A DNA stretch of 64,000 nucleotides from Gammaproteobacteria bacterium (GTDB lineage Bacteria; Pseudomonadota; Gammaproteobacteria; Steroidobacterales; Steroidobacteraceae): the NCBI GenBank assembly GCA_028293745.1, contig JAQGOF010000105.1:1-64000 (forward strand), given 5' to 3'. The notes beneath the pieces were generated by a model. The model ran no database searches. It had not been told where the DNA came from and saw only the letters and a program-made list of their open reading frames with translations. Of this stretch, positions 1 through 9,563 are shown piece by piece; position 1 is the first letter of the stretch; each line of letters starts with the position of its first letter. The position numbers were made by a program, and so were the translations under genes.

Positions 1-393
1 CGCGAGCACACTCTGGTGCATACAAACGCTCCTGGGTTCGACTCGTCCTCGCCCATCGAGAATGCTCCGGATTGGCTGGCCAACGTGGAGGTGTTCTACG
101 AAAAGCGCGGCCTGTCCGTGGGTGTCCTCTACAACTACAGCGGCAAGTATCTTGCCCAGTACGACCAGATCGGCTTGGGAAGCAATTGGGACGACTTGTG
201 GGTACGCCCGACGCGCCGACTCGACATGCACGCCGGCTACGCCTTCGAAAGTGGCCTGAAGCTCGATCTGTCCATAGCGAACCTCCTGAGGGATTACAGC
301 TACTGGTCGCACATCGGCAAGAACTCGCTGGCGATTTCGGACATCGTCGATTCGGGTATGACGGGATTCTTCAACGTGACTTACAAGTTTTAA
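1..393 (+). CDS. TonB-dependent receptor, C-terminal fragment (cut by window edge)
   Basis: Frame 1 is open from the first base and ends at a TAA at 391. About 130 residues are visible. They show alternating aromatic and charged beta-strand texture (a VLYNYSGKY strand, a LDMHAGY strand, an SIANLLRDYSYW strand) and end in the FNVTYKF terminal strand with a final Phe, the usual C-terminal signature of an outer-membrane beta-barrel. The asparagine-leucine turn before the last strands is typical of the final hairpin of TonB-dependent receptors. The protein should import an oligosaccharide released outside the cell, because three families of glycosidase genes follow on the same strand 19 bases downstream. 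The plug domain and most of the barrel lie outside the window. Confidence 0.85.
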   Translation, partial: REHTLVHTNAPGFDSSSPIENAPDWLANVEVFYEKRGLSVGVLYNYSGKYLAQYDQIGLGSNWDDLWVRPTRRLDMHAGYAFESGLKLDLSIANLLRDYSYWSHIGKNSLAISDIVDSGMTGFFNVTYKF

Positions 394-412
394 GCGCGCA
401 GGCCGGCTTCGG

Positions 413-1804
413 ATGTTGTGGGCAGCACGTGCCCTGTCGGTGTGCGGCATCGCGGCGGCAACCCCCGCCGTCGCGATGCCGCCCAACTTCGCTGACGTGG
501 CGCCGAGTCCGCAGCAAGTGCGTTGGCAGGACCTGGAGTTCGGCGTAATCGTGCATTTCGGCACGAATACATTTCTGGGGCTTGAGTGGGGAGACGGGAC
601 GGCAAAGCCGTCCGTGTTCAATCCCGACGCTCTCGATGCGGAGCAGTGGGTTGAGGCGGCGCAGGGTGCGGGAGCCAAATACATCGTGTTGGTGGCCAAA
701 CATCACGATGGGTTCTGCCTCTGGCCGACGGAAGAGTCGGACTATTCAGTCAAGAGCTCGCCTTGGAAGGGGGGCAAGGGCGACTTAGTCGCCGAGGTCG
801 CCGCCGCCGCGCGCAAGCACGGTATGCAGTTCGGTGTCTACCTTTCTCCGTGGGATCGTCATGAGCCCCGGTATAAAGACTCCGCTGCCTACGACGACTA
901 CTACGAGTCGCAGGTCGGGGACCTCGCGTCGCACTATGGCCAACTGGTCGAGTTCTGGCTGGATGGCGCCGGCAGCGGGGGTCACGTGTACGACTTCCCC
1001 AGATACGTCGAACAATTGCGCGTCTACCAGCCGAATACGCTGGTGTTCGCAGATGTAGCGCTGTTCGACTACGGGGACATCCGTTGGGTCGGAAATGAAG
1101 ATGGATTCATTCCATACGAGAACTGGAATGTCATCGACCGGCACGGCCCACTGCGCTGGCGGCCGGCTGAAGTCGATACGCCGTTGCGCAAAGGGCATTG
1201 GTTCGGGGGAGTCGATGACGAAGGCTTGCTCAAAAGCGTCGCTGAGCTCATGAAGACCTATGAAGAGAGCATCGGGCGAGGCGGGCAGTTGATGCTGGGC
1301 ATTGCGCCGAACCGGCACGGATTGCTTCCGCCGAGCGACGTTGCGCGGCTACGTGAATTCGGGGCGGCCATCAATGCACGCTACGGCAACAATCTCGTCC
1401 GCGGGCATCATCGGACCGATGATGACAATCGGGAGCGCGCGCTGGACGACAATCCTGACACGTTCTGGTCCGCACCCGCCGGGAGCCATCACGCCAACGT
1501 GGAAGTACGATTTGACCGCCCGGTCACGTTCGATCGCGCGATGACCCTGGAGTGGCTGGAAGGCGGCCAGCGCGTGCGCCAATACCAGGTTGAGGTCTGG
1601 GCCGGCAACGGGTGGAAAACGATCGCCCGTGCGCAAGCGATCGGTCACAAGAAGATCGATACGTTCGAGCCCGTTACGGCCACCCGGGTGCGCCTGAACT
1701 TGCTTTCGACAACGGATGCGGCGCAGATCCGCGAATTTGCGCTTTACGACTCGCACTTCAACGAGTCGCCCTCGCGTGTCAAGGCGGGCGCTGCGGTCCC
1801 CTGA
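413..1804 (+). CDS. alpha-L-fucosidase (GH29) with C-terminal F5/8-type domain
   Basis: 463 residues from ATG 413. An N-terminal signal peptide (residues about 1-21, ending AVA) is followed by the GH29 barrel: [12 protein letters not shown], then [15 protein letters not shown], the strand FGVYLSPWD, and the probable nucleophile Asp184 in EFWLDG. Near residue 300 the [12 protein letters not shown] segment marks the end of the barrel. Residues about 325-450 read as a discoidin/F5-8 C-type sugar-binding module ([18 protein letters not shown], later IREFALYD), common on exported fucosidases. It removes terminal alpha-L-fucose, probably in the periplasm. It is first in a run with GH125, GH92 and another GH29, which points to N-glycan degradation. 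Exact linkage specificity cannot be read from the sequence. Confidence 0.9.
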   Translation: MLWAARALSVCGIAAATPAVAMPPNFADVAPSPQQVRWQDLEFGVIVHFGTNTFLGLEWGDGTAKPSVFNPDALDAEQWVEAAQGAGAKYIVLVAKHHDGFCLWPTEESDYSVKSSPWKGGKGDLVAEVAAAARKHGMQFGVYLSPWDRHEPRYKDSAAYDDYYESQVGDLASHYGQLVEFWLDGAGSGGHVYDFPRYVEQLRVYQPNTLVFADVALFDYGDIRWVGNEDGFIPYENWNVIDRHGPLRWRPAEVDTPLRKGHWFGGVDDEGLLKSVAELMKTYEESIGRGGQLMLGIAPNRHGLLPPSDVARLREFGAAINARYGNNLVRGHHRTDDDNRERALDDNPDTFWSAPAGSHHANVEVRFDRPVTFDRAMTLEWLEGGQRVRQYQVEVWAGNGWKTIARAQAIGHKKIDTFEPVTATRVRLNLLSTTDAAQIREFALYDSHFNESPSRVKAGAAVP

Positions 1805-1865
1805 TGGTACCGGTGTCGAGTACAGCACAACCTGCCCGGCGACTTCGTGCGGAGACGTTTGTATC

Positions 1866-3350
1866 ATGCACGATGTGCAGACCCGACGCGACCTTCTGAT
1901 TGGTGCCGCCCTCGCGGGCAGTGCGCTCGCTTTTCCTCGCTACACGCGAGCCTTTTCACACACCGATCGGCCGACTCGCGATCGGGCGACGTTCGATCGG
2001 GCAACTCTGCGGCCCCCTGCCAATCAGCGCACCTTCTCGAGCCCGGCGGTTGAGGAAACTCTCCACCGCGTCAAGTCCAGAATTGCCGATCCGGAGCTCG
2101 CGTGGCTGTTTGAGAACTGCTATCCGAATACGCTCGATACGACAGTCACGCTCACGGATCTTGCCGGAAAGCCCGACACGTTCATTGTGACCGGCGACAT
2201 ACCCGCGATGTGGCTGAGAGACTCCTCGGCCCAGGTGTGGCCATATCTGCCCCTGGCGCGATCTGATGAGACCCTGCGGCGAATGTTCCACGGGCTGATC
2301 CACCGCCATGCCCGCTGCATTCAGATCGATCCGTACGCGAATGCCTTCCAGCGCGACCCGCACGGGACGCAGTCGCTCGGCTGGGCTGCAACGGACAAGA
2401 CCGACATGAAACCGGGAGTGGCGGAGCGCAAGTGGGAGATCGATTCGCTGTGCCACCCCATCCGCCTGGCTCATGGCTACTGGCGAGCAACGGGTGACAT
2501 CGAGCCATTCGACGGGGAATGGCGTGAGGCGATGGCGCTCATCGTCAAAACCTTCCGCGAGCAACAACGGCGTGGAGGGCCTGGCCCTTACCAGTTTCAG
2601 CGCGCATCCGAAAATCCGAACGACACGCTAGGCGGGAACGGCTATGGTGCGCCCACACGGCCAGTTGGCCTGATCCATTCGATGTTCCGGCCATCCGACG
2701 ATGCCTGCGTCTATCCTTTCCTCATTCCGGCGAATCTGTTCGCAGTGCGCAGTCTTCGCGACCTTGCGGCAATGACTCGAACGATGCAGGCGGACAAGTC
2801 CTTTGCGGCTGAGTGCGAGACCCTGGCGACAGAGGTCGAAGCGGCATTGATGGCGCACGGGCGGATACGCGATGCACACGGGAATGCGTTTTTCGCGTAT
2901 GAAACCGATGGCTTCGGTAACACGCTGTTCATGGACGATGCCAACATTCCCGGATTGATGAGTCTTGCCTATCTGGGGTGTTGTGAGCGTGATGATCCCG
3001 TTTATGCGAACACGCGCAAACGAGCGTGGAGTGAGAGCAATCCATACTTCTTCAACGGAACTGCCGCGAGCGGCGTGGGCGGGCCGCATGTGGGCCTCAA
3101 GATGATCTGGCCGATGTCGATCATGATACGTGCCCTGACCAGCGAGAGCGACGCAGAGATCCGCGAATGCCTGGTTTGGCTGAAGCGCTCGAATTCAGCG
3201 ACTGGTTTCATGCATGAGGCTTTCGACAAGGACGATCCGTCTCACTTTACGCGGCCGTGGTTCGCGTGGGCGAACGGACTATTCGGCGAGCTGATCATCG
3301 ATCTGAGCGAGCGTAAGCCGGCGTTGCTGAACAGCGCATTACACGCCTAA
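1866..3350 (+). CDS. exo-alpha-1,6-mannosidase-like glycoside hydrolase family 125
   Basis: 494 residues. The frame is open further upstream, but ATG 1866 opens a protein starting [20 protein letters not shown], with a Tat-like TRRD-LL pattern and hydrophobic segment, so it is preferred. The body carries the GH125 hallmark [18 protein letters not shown] (about residues 108-125), then [44 protein letters not shown] near the middle, and FGELI near the end. The length of about 450 mature residues is normal for the family. GH125 enzymes cleave non-reducing alpha-1,6-linked mannose, as found in N-glycan cores. It sits 10 bases before the GH92 gene and almost certainly shares its transcript. Tat export suggests folding before transport to the periplasm. 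Confidence 0.9.
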   Translation: MHDVQTRRDLLIGAALAGSALAFPRYTRAFSHTDRPTRDRATFDRATLRPPANQRTFSSPAVEETLHRVKSRIADPELAWLFENCYPNTLDTTVTLTDLAGKPDTFIVTGDIPAMWLRDSSAQVWPYLPLARSDETLRRMFHGLIHRHARCIQIDPYANAFQRDPHGTQSLGWAATDKTDMKPGVAERKWEIDSLCHPIRLAHGYWRATGDIEPFDGEWREAMALIVKTFREQQRRGGPGPYQFQRASENPNDTLGGNGYGAPTRPVGLIHSMFRPSDDACVYPFLIPANLFAVRSLRDLAAMTRTMQADKSFAAECETLATEVEAALMAHGRIRDAHGNAFFAYETDGFGNTLFMDDANIPGLMSLAYLGCCERDDPVYANTRKRAWSESNPYFFNGTAASGVGGPHVGLKMIWPMSIMIRALTSESDAEIRECLVWLKRSNSATGFMHEAFDKDDPSHFTRPWFAWANGLFGELIIDLSERKPALLNSALHA

Positions 3351-3360
3351 GGAATCGTAC

Positions 3361-5712
3361 ATGTTGACACGAAGACAGGTGCTCGGCAGCACCGTCCTGG
3401 CCGGGCTCGGAAGCCATTTGACATGGCGAGCAGCCGCGGCTGAGTCGAAGTCGTCGGCTGACCCGCACACGGCAGCTGACTCGAAAGCGGCTGCCGATTT
3501 TTGCAGCTACGTCGATCCGTTCATCGGCACCGGTGGACATGGTCACACCTTTCCCGGGGCGACGGTTCCCTTCGGCATGGTCCAACTCAGCCCCGATACA
3601 GACGTCGGGCGATGGGACGCTTGCTCGGGCTATCACCACGACGACACGTCGATTCTCGGCTTCTCGCACACCCACCTGAGCGGCACGGGCGTCGCTGACA
3701 TGATGGACGTGTTGGTCGTTCCCGCGATAGGCCCCGTGCGCCTGCAACCCGGCAGCCTGGAGCATCCGGAAGTTGGCTATCGGTCACGGTTCGATCGTGC
3801 CGACGAGCGCGCATCTCCCGGGTACTACCGGGTGCTCCTCAAGGATCACGGCATAGAGGCGGAGCTGACTGCCACAGCGCGGGCGGGTCTGCACCGTTAC
3901 CGCTTCACGCAGGCTGGAGCGGGGCATCTGCTCATCGATTTGAGCCACGGGGCGCAGGACCCTGCCGACGTGCCGACCAGGGTCACCGAAGCATCTCTGC
4001 GTGTCGTCGCAGATAACATGTTGGTAGGTACGCGGCATGTGCAGCAGTGGGCTCAGGGGCGCGTGATCTATTTCGCGCTGCAGGTGTCGCGCCCGTTTGC
4101 CGCAGTGGAACTGTATTCCAATGATCGGCCCAATGATGGGCAATTGACGCCGGGCTCGGCCGAGGCGCACGGCTCGCGGCTGAAGTGTGTTCTGCACTTC
4201 CCTGATGCGCATGCCACACCGCTGCTCGTGAAGGTCGGAATTTCCGCGGTTGACACCGACGGAGCGTTGAGGAATCTGCAGAGCGAAATTCCGGAATGGG
4301 ACTTCGAAGGAGTCCACTCGGCCGCACGCGCGGCGTGGGAGCGCGAGCTGTCACGAATGTCGATCCAGGGAGGCACCGATGCGGATCGGCGCATATTCTA
4401 CACCGCGCTGTATCACGCCATGCTCGCTCCGACCTTGTTTTCGGATGTCGATGGCCGCTATCGGGCGATGAATACGGTCGTTCGCCAACTGCCCGCCGGA
4501 ACCAACAATTACAGTACGTACTCGCTCTGGGACACCTACCGGGCTCTGCACCCGCTATTTACCCTCATTCAACGCGAGCGGACAACAGATCTCCTGTCAG
4601 GTCTCGTACGCATGGCGGAAGAGAGCCCCCTGGGGCCGCCCATCTGGCCGCTGCAGGGTATCGAAACACGATGCATGATCGGCTGGCACTCGGCAGTCGT
4701 ACTGGCCGAAGCCTGCGCGAAGGGCTTTCCCGGGATCGACTATGCGCGGGCGTGGACCGTGTTCCGCAAGCGCGCATTCGACAACCCGGCAAACGGTCTC
4801 GGCGAGTATCAAACATTGGGCTACATCCCGAGCGACACGGTCGAGGAGGCGGTCAGCAAGACTCTGGAGTACGCCTATGATGACTGGGCGATGGCCACTT
4901 TGGCCGAGGCGGCCGGCGCCGCGGACGATGCGAAAGCGTTGCGCGAACGGTCCCGCAACTATCGCAACCTGTTCGATCAGAAACTCGGCTTCATGCGTCC
5001 GCGCTTGAGCGACGGCCGCTGGGCCGAGCCATTTGATCCACGAGCCATGGGTCACAGCACGCGTTGGCGCGATTTCACCGAATGCAACTCGTGGCAGGCG
5101 ACATTCCTGAATCAACACGACGTTCGCAGCTACATGGAGATGTTTGGCGGCCCCGCGGCGTTCGAGCGCAAGCTCGATGAGCTGTTCACAACGAGCTCGG
5201 AGCTCCCCGCCGATGCGCCCCCCGACATTGCGGGGCTCGTGGGGCAATACGCTCATGGCAATGAGCCCAGCCACCACATTGCCTATCTCTACGCCTATTG
5301 CGGGGCGCACCACAAAACGCAGTCGCGTGTTCGAATGCTGCTGACGACCATGCACCGGGCTGAGCCCGATGGAATCGCGGGCAATGAGGACTGCGGTCAG
5401 ATGAGTGCCTGGTATCTGATGAGTGCGCTCGGCCTCTACGCAGTTGATCCCGTCAGCGCGCGTTATGTTTTTGGCAGCCCTCTGTTTGACCGGGCGGATG
5501 TGCAGGTGGCGCCGGGGCGCAAGCTTACCATCGAGGCGCGGAACAATGCGCCCGACCATCCCTATATTCAGTCGGTGCGGTGGAACGGTCGGTCTTACTC
5601 CAAAGCGTGGATCAGCCACGCAGAGCTTGCTAACGGCGGGCACTTGGTGTTTGAGCTGGGTCCCCGGCCGAATCCGGCGTATGGCGCCGCGCCTGAGGAT
5701 CGCGCCACGTGA
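3361..5712 (+). CDS. alpha-1,2-mannosidase (GH92)
   Basis: 783 residues, starting MLTRRQVLGSTVLAGLG, a twin-arginine type signal. The GH92 opening YVDPFIGTGGHGHTFPGA and VPFGMVQLSPDT lies at about residues 51-80, followed by GFSHTHLSGTG. Later GH92 landmarks are YSLWDTYRALHPL, WNSWQATF-like ECNSWQATFLNQHDV, GNEPSHHIAYLY and GNEDCGQMSAWYLMSALGLY, which contribute the calcium site and catalytic acid region in characterised members. The length agrees with the family (about 700-800). GH92 enzymes are calcium-dependent, inverting exo-mannosidases, most often alpha-1,2. The gene overlaps the next fucosidase start if that begins at GTG 5709. Together with GH125 and GH29 it indicates high-mannose or fucosylated N-glycan trimming. 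Confidence 0.93.
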   Translation: MLTRRQVLGSTVLAGLGSHLTWRAAAAESKSSADPHTAADSKAAADFCSYVDPFIGTGGHGHTFPGATVPFGMVQLSPDTDVGRWDACSGYHHDDTSILGFSHTHLSGTGVADMMDVLVVPAIGPVRLQPGSLEHPEVGYRSRFDRADERASPGYYRVLLKDHGIEAELTATARAGLHRYRFTQAGAGHLLIDLSHGAQDPADVPTRVTEASLRVVADNMLVGTRHVQQWAQGRVIYFALQVSRPFAAVELYSNDRPNDGQLTPGSAEAHGSRLKCVLHFPDAHATPLLVKVGISAVDTDGALRNLQSEIPEWDFEGVHSAARAAWERELSRMSIQGGTDADRRIFYTALYHAMLAPTLFSDVDGRYRAMNTVVRQLPAGTNNYSTYSLWDTYRALHPLFTLIQRERTTDLLSGLVRMAEESPLGPPIWPLQGIETRCMIGWHSAVVLAEACAKGFPGIDYARAWTVFRKRAFDNPANGLGEYQTLGYIPSDTVEEAVSKTLEYAYDDWAMATLAEAAGAADDAKALRERSRNYRNLFDQKLGFMRPRLSDGRWAEPFDPRAMGHSTRWRDFTECNSWQATFLNQHDVRSYMEMFGGPAAFERKLDELFTTSSELPADAPPDIAGLVGQYAHGNEPSHHIAYLYAYCGAHHKTQSRVRMLLTTMHRAEPDGIAGNEDCGQMSAWYLMSALGLYAVDPVSARYVFGSPLFDRADVQVAPGRKLTIEARNNAPDHPYIQSVRWNGRSYSKAWISHAELANGGHLVFELGPRPNPAYGAAPEDRAT

Positions 5713-5726
5713 CCCGGTTCGCAGGC

Positions 5727-7082
5727 ATGCAGACAATGTTGACCCGTGTGCTCCTCCTGGTAGTGCTGCTCCTGGCAACGGCGGTCAGCCGGGCAGATCC
5801 ACTCGAAACCTACACCCCTGCGCCCGAGAATCTGGCCGCGCGCCAGTGGTTCCAGGACGCGAAGTTCGGCGTGTTCCTGCATTGGGGGCTCTACAGCGAG
5901 CTCGGCGGCGCCGGCAAGATGGGCATCGCCGAATGGATAATGAACGACGCGCAGATTCCTGCCCGGCATTACGAGCGGCTCGCGAAATTTTTCAATCCAA
6001 CTTCGTTCGATGCCGACGCGTGGGCAAGGACGTTCAAAGTCGCCGGCGCCCGCTATGTCGTGATCACGGCCAAACATCACGAAGGCTTCGCGATGTTCGC
6101 GAGCAAGGTCAGCCCCTACAACGTCGTCGACGCCACACCCTTCAAGCGCGACCCGCTCGCCGAACTGGCCGCCGCCTGCCGCAAGCAGGGGATCAAGCTG
6201 TTCTTCTACTACTCGCAGCTCGATTGGCATCATCCCGACTACTTTCCGCAGGGCACGACCGGCCACGGCGCCGAGCGGCCCGCTGGCGGCGATTGGGATC
6301 GCTATATCGACTATGAGAACGCCCAGCTGCGCGAGCTTCTGACGCAGTACGGCCCGATCGGCGGCATCTGGTTCGATGGCTGGTGGGATCAGAAGGATAC
6401 CGCGCTGCGTAACCGCTGGCGCCTCGCCGAGACATACGGGCTCATCCATAGCCTGCAACCCGCAGCGATGATCGGCAATAACCACCATCAGCCGCCGTTT
6501 GTGGGCGAGGACTTCCAGATGTTCGAGCGCGACCTGCCCGGCGAGAACAGCATGGGATTCAACAGCGCCACCGTCAGCCGGCTACCGTTGGAGATGGCGG
6601 AGACCATGAACGGTTCCTGGGGCTTCAACCTGATCGATGATCAGTTCAAGTCGGTCCGGACCCTGGTGCGCAGCATGGTCTCGGCCGCGGGGCGTAACGC
6701 GAACTTCCTGCTGAACACCGGACCTCTGCCGAACGGGGAGCTTCAGCCGGAGAACGTCAAGACGCTCGGGGAGATCGGGCGCTGGCTGCAACAATATGGC
6801 GAGAGCGTGTACGGCACGCGTGGCGGACCAGTCACTCCGCGACCCTGGGGTGTCACTACCAGGAGCGGCAATCGCGTCTACGTTCACGTTCTCGATTGGC
6901 CCGACACCCAGCTGTTCATACCTCTCAAGCAACCCATCCGCAGTGCTCGCCTGTTGAGGGACGGACGCGCTGTCGCGGTCAGAAAGCGCCCTGACGGCCT
7001 CGAACTTACCATCCCAGCGCCCGCCGCGGACGAATGGGACCGCGTGATCCGCCTGGATCTGCTCGAAGGCAAAGGAGGCTGA
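5727..7082 (+). CDS. alpha-L-fucosidase (GH29)
   Basis: About 451 residues from ATG 5727; GTG 5709 (overlapping the GH92 stop as GTGA) and ATG 5736 are also possible. A strong signal peptide follows (LLLVVLLLATAVSRA). The GH29 barrel shows FGVFLHWGLYSELGG, YVVITAKHHEGFAMF, LFFYYSQLDWHHPDYF, and the probable nucleophile Asp in GGIWFDGWWDQ (about residue 217), then NFLLNTGPLPNGEL and a C-terminal beta domain. It differs from the first fucosidase of this locus in having no discoidin-like module, so the two probably act on different linkages or sites. Strong similarity in layout to the interrupted fucosidase at 26.5 kb. It closes the glycosidase run. Confidence 0.9.
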   Translation: MQTMLTRVLLLVVLLLATAVSRADPLETYTPAPENLAARQWFQDAKFGVFLHWGLYSELGGAGKMGIAEWIMNDAQIPARHYERLAKFFNPTSFDADAWARTFKVAGARYVVITAKHHEGFAMFASKVSPYNVVDATPFKRDPLAELAAACRKQGIKLFFYYSQLDWHHPDYFPQGTTGHGAERPAGGDWDRYIDYENAQLRELLTQYGPIGGIWFDGWWDQKDTALRNRWRLAETYGLIHSLQPAAMIGNNHHQPPFVGEDFQMFERDLPGENSMGFNSATVSRLPLEMAETMNGSWGFNLIDDQFKSVRTLVRSMVSAAGRNANFLLNTGPLPNGELQPENVKTLGEIGRWLQQYGESVYGTRGGPVTPRPWGVTTRSGNRVYVHVLDWPDTQLFIPLKQPIRSARLLRDGRAVAVRKRPDGLELTIPAPAADEWDRVIRLDLLEGKGG

Positions 7083-7089
7083 TTTCAGG

Positions 7090-7470
7090 TGCGCCAGAAA
7101 GTCGTGGTTGCTGTTGAATTTTGTCTGTGCCGCAACCTGGGGCTCTTCAGCCTGCGCCGCAGACTTCACCGGCGAGTGGGGAGGGCTCCTGCCCGACCCC
7201 TTGCGCGTGATCGTCCATATTCAGGAGTCCGGCGGAAAATACGGCGCAACTGTTGAGATTCCGGACGAGACGGACGAGGTTTTTCACCCCACAATTGCGA
7301 TCTCGCCGCATCGTCTGACCATGACCGGGCGGCGATCGATGCGATGGCCCCGAAACGGCCACAGGAGGCAGCGATCGTGGCCGCCCCTCTGCCGGGACAA
7401 TCGCGACGCCACCGTGATGGAGCTGCCTGGCCTCAATCACATGTTCACCACCGCCCGAACCGGGACGGAA
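7090..7470 (+). pseudogene. alpha/beta-hydrolase remnant with internal deletion
   Basis: A frame opening with a signal-like stretch (KSWLLLNFVCAATWGSSACA) continues FTGEWGGLLPDPLRVIVHI and YGATVEIPD, the small N-terminal beta domain that precedes the catalytic domain in a family of secreted alpha/beta-hydrolases. After about 70 residues the similarity decays. A short run DATVMELPGLNHMFTTARTG (about 7403-7462) then matches what I recall of the extreme C-terminal region of the same family, including its catalytic-His segment. The nucleophile elbow and most of the fold, around 300 residues, are missing between. There is no good start codon (TTG 7108 at best). The frame runs on into the 3' end of the opposing Vgb-like gene. 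I read this as a dead gene that once belonged to the glycan locus. Confidence 0.6.
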
Positions 7471-7476
7471 TGGGTG

Positions 7477-8478
7477 TCACCGTGCCTCGACCAGCGCAAC
7501 CTTTCCGACACCACTCTCCGCCAACACGAGCTTGCCGTCGGCCGTCGGCATCATGTTGCGCACTACGCCGCCGCCCGAGGGTATGGGCCAGGTCTGGAAC
7601 TTTTGCGACCTGGGGTCGAATCGCACGAGTGTGTTTGGGCGGACGCCTGACTCGCTGTACCAGACGATATCGTCGAGTACCGTGATTCCGTAGGGTTGGG
7701 ACCCAGGTCCGCCGGGAGAGGGCCATTCGCGGGTGGTGCCGGTCTTCGGATCGAACCGGCCCAGTGAGCCGCGCGAATAGTCGGAGAACCAAATCGCATC
7801 GTCGCTGCTGATCCCGATCCGGCGGGGCCGGGAAGCCGCATCCGGTAGAACGAACTCGTGGATGCTCATCGTGTCCGGATCGATACTCCCGATCCGGTTC
7901 GAGCCGAACTCGGCAAAGAACGGCACACCCTTTGAATTGACGGCTATGCCGTAAGGAAGCGCATATGCGGTGGGTACGGCAACCAACTTCACTTCGCCGG
8001 TACGGGGCACGATCCGGCCGATCCTGTTTCCGGCCTGTACCGTAAACCAGAGCACGCCCTTGTGATCGAAGATGGGTGTGTGCGGATCGCGCGCGTTCGG
8101 ATAAGGCAGCTTGAATTCGGTGATTGCGCCGGTCTTCGGGTCGAGCTCGCCTATGTAGCCGGCCGAGTTCGCCGTGAACCAGATGTTGCCGGCCGCATCG
8201 GCGGTCAGTCCGTGAGGACCTGAGTTGGGAGTACGGGTGCGGTACTCCCTGATCGTGCCGGTTTGCGGATCAATCCGCCCGAGGAGGCTTGCGCCCTGGC
8301 CGGTGTACCAGATCGCACCATCCGCGGTGGCAAGCGGGTCATGCGGGAATGCGTTTTTCGTCGCAACGGCCCATTCCTTGAACGTGACCTGGACGCTGCC
8401 GGGCTCCTGGCCCACGCATACGGCGGCCGACAGCAGCGCAATCGCCACGAACATCCAGACTGTTCTGAACACCCGCAT
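7477..8478 (-). CDS. Vgb-like (streptogramin-lyase fold) seven-bladed beta-propeller protein, secreted
   Basis: 333 residues from ATG 8478 with a signal peptide (FVAIALLSAAVCVG). The rest is built of repeated blades of about 42 residues with the pattern IWFT-x-N/G-x(4)-IG-x-IDPKTG-x-I-x-E, for example NIWFTANSAGYIGELDPKTG, VLWFTVQAGNRIGRIVP and AIWFSDYSRGSLGRFDPKTG. This is the virginiamycin B lyase fold. Many secreted members are not antibiotic lyases, and the export signal here argues for a periplasmic binding or lyase role of unknown substrate, so resistance should not be assumed. It is transcribed against the glycosidase run, and its 3' end abuts the hydrolase remnant. Confidence 0.8.
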   Translation of the reverse strand: MRVFRTVWMFVAIALLSAAVCVGQEPGSVQVTFKEWAVATKNAFPHDPLATADGAIWYTGQGASLLGRIDPQTGTIREYRTRTPNSGPHGLTADAAGNIWFTANSAGYIGELDPKTGAITEFKLPYPNARDPHTPIFDHKGVLWFTVQAGNRIGRIVPRTGEVKLVAVPTAYALPYGIAVNSKGVPFFAEFGSNRIGSIDPDTMSIHEFVLPDAASRPRRIGISSDDAIWFSDYSRGSLGRFDPKTGTTREWPSPGGPGSQPYGITVLDDIVWYSESGVRPNTLVRFDPRSQKFQTWPIPSGGGVVRNMMPTADGKLVLAESGVGKVALVEAR

Positions 8479-8676
8479 TCTCCGTAAGTGCAGGGAGTGC
8501 AGACGATCTTACTACTCCCCAGGACCAACAGGTGCAACAAACTTTCGCCTGCGGATGAAAGACAGACGAAAGACGGCGGTGGCGCGATCTTGTCGGGAGT
8601 TGAGTTCCCCCGTGTCGGATCGCGTCAATGGCCAAGGTGACGCTATGGTACACGGAGGAACCAACCGGTGCTCATA
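8479..8676. other. intergenic, no gene seen
   Basis: Stretch of 198 bases between the Vgb-like gene start and the Hsp20 gene end. It should hold the promoter of the Vgb-like gene. I see no convincing ORF, hairpin or repeated motif in it. Confidence 0.4.
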
Positions 8677-9321
8677 TCAGTGAGCGGCCGTTTCGCCCTG
8701 CGAGGTTTTTCCGGATTTGTTTTGGCCCGCAGACGCGTTTTTCTCGCCCGCGCCACCGCCATCGGTGGGCGTCGCAGCATTCTGCCCGCCATTCGCGCCT
8801 TGTTGTTGACCATTCGAGCCGGCGTGAACCTCTATCTTGTGTGACTTGTCCTGGACCGACTGGGGTTTCGCGATCCGGATCGTCAGGAGACCGTCCTGAA
8901 GTTGGGCCTCTACCTGGTCCGGATCGGGGGAGAACGGAAGCCGGAACGCACGGACCATACGGCCGTATTCGCGCTCCGTGACGCTATAGTCACGTTGTCC
9001 GCCGTTCTCGGTTCTTTCATCGCGAGTCTCCGCGCGGATAGTCACTACATCGTCATCGAGTGAAACTTCAACGTCCTGCTGCGATACTCCCGGCAGTTCG
9101 GTAACAATCGAGATGTCCTTGTCCGTCTCACTGACTTCGGTGCGCGCCATCGCCAGCTGCGGCGGCGAAATGGCTGCAAAGGGAAGGCGAGTGATGGCCG
9201 TGAGCATGTCCTCAAACATGCGACTCATGTCCGGGTATGCACTGGGGATCAATCCCTGGTTGCGCTGCGGGCGCAGCCCTGTTGCAGGACGTGTTGCGAG
9301 GTCGGTTGATCTTAAGGCCAT
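8677..9321 (-). CDS. Hsp20 / alpha-crystallin small heat-shock protein
   Basis: 214 residues from ATG 9321, preceded by a strong GAGGAGG ribosome site. The alpha-crystallin domain spans roughly residues 60-160: TDKDISIVTELPGVSQQDVEVSLDDDVVTIRAE is the ELPG strand region, followed by YGRMVRAFRLPF and the GLLTIRIAKP strand that precedes the C-terminal extension. The tail after residue 165 is rich in Gly, Asn and Gln and looks disordered. It is an ATP-independent holdase chaperone for unfolding cytoplasmic proteins. An FNR/FixK-type box (TTGAC-TTGC-ATCAA) is centred about 69 bases upstream of the start, so low-oxygen control is likely. Confidence 0.92.
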   Translation of the reverse strand: MALRSTDLATRPATGLRPQRNQGLIPSAYPDMSRMFEDMLTAITRLPFAAISPPQLAMARTEVSETDKDISIVTELPGVSQQDVEVSLDDDVVTIRAETRDERTENGGQRDYSVTEREYGRMVRAFRLPFSPDPDQVEAQLQDGLLTIRIAKPQSVQDKSHKIEVHAGSNGQQQGANGGQNAATPTDGGGAGEKNASAGQNKSGKTSQGETAAH

Positions 9322-9383
9322 GGGGCCCTCCTCAATAGCGTAATGGGTCAGCTCCCACTATGGCGCCGGGGCGCATATCTGCG

Positions 9384-9397
9384 TTGACTTGCATCAA
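9384..9397. promoter_or_regulatory. FNR/FixK-type box between hsp20 and the sensor kinase
   Basis: TTGAC-TTGC-ATCAA: nine of ten bases fit TTGAT-N4-ATCAA, and TTGAC is a common FixK variant. The centre is 69 bases before the Hsp20 start and 173 bases before the kinase start, so Hsp20 is the likelier target. Confidence 0.6.
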
Positions 9398-9563
9398 TTC
9401 GCGGCGCGACCTGAAGCTGCAGCCGACAGGCGCGCAGTTGAAATTCATGCAGGCAAGTCATTTGCTCAGTGATGCCGCGGTATAGGATGTCGCACCATCG
9501 AGGCATCGACCCGCTGCGAAGTGTTCGCTTCGGTGCAGCCTTCATGCTGCGGAGGACGCCGCC

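Noticed and set aside
4597-5778. Long minus-strand open frame of about 390 codons
   Set aside because: Antisense shadow of the GH92 gene, which has complete family motifs.
7477-8478. Virginiamycin-resistance call for the beta-propeller gene
   Set aside because: The fold matches Vgb, but the protein has a signal peptide and lies beside a glycan locus; most secreted members are not antibiotic lyases.
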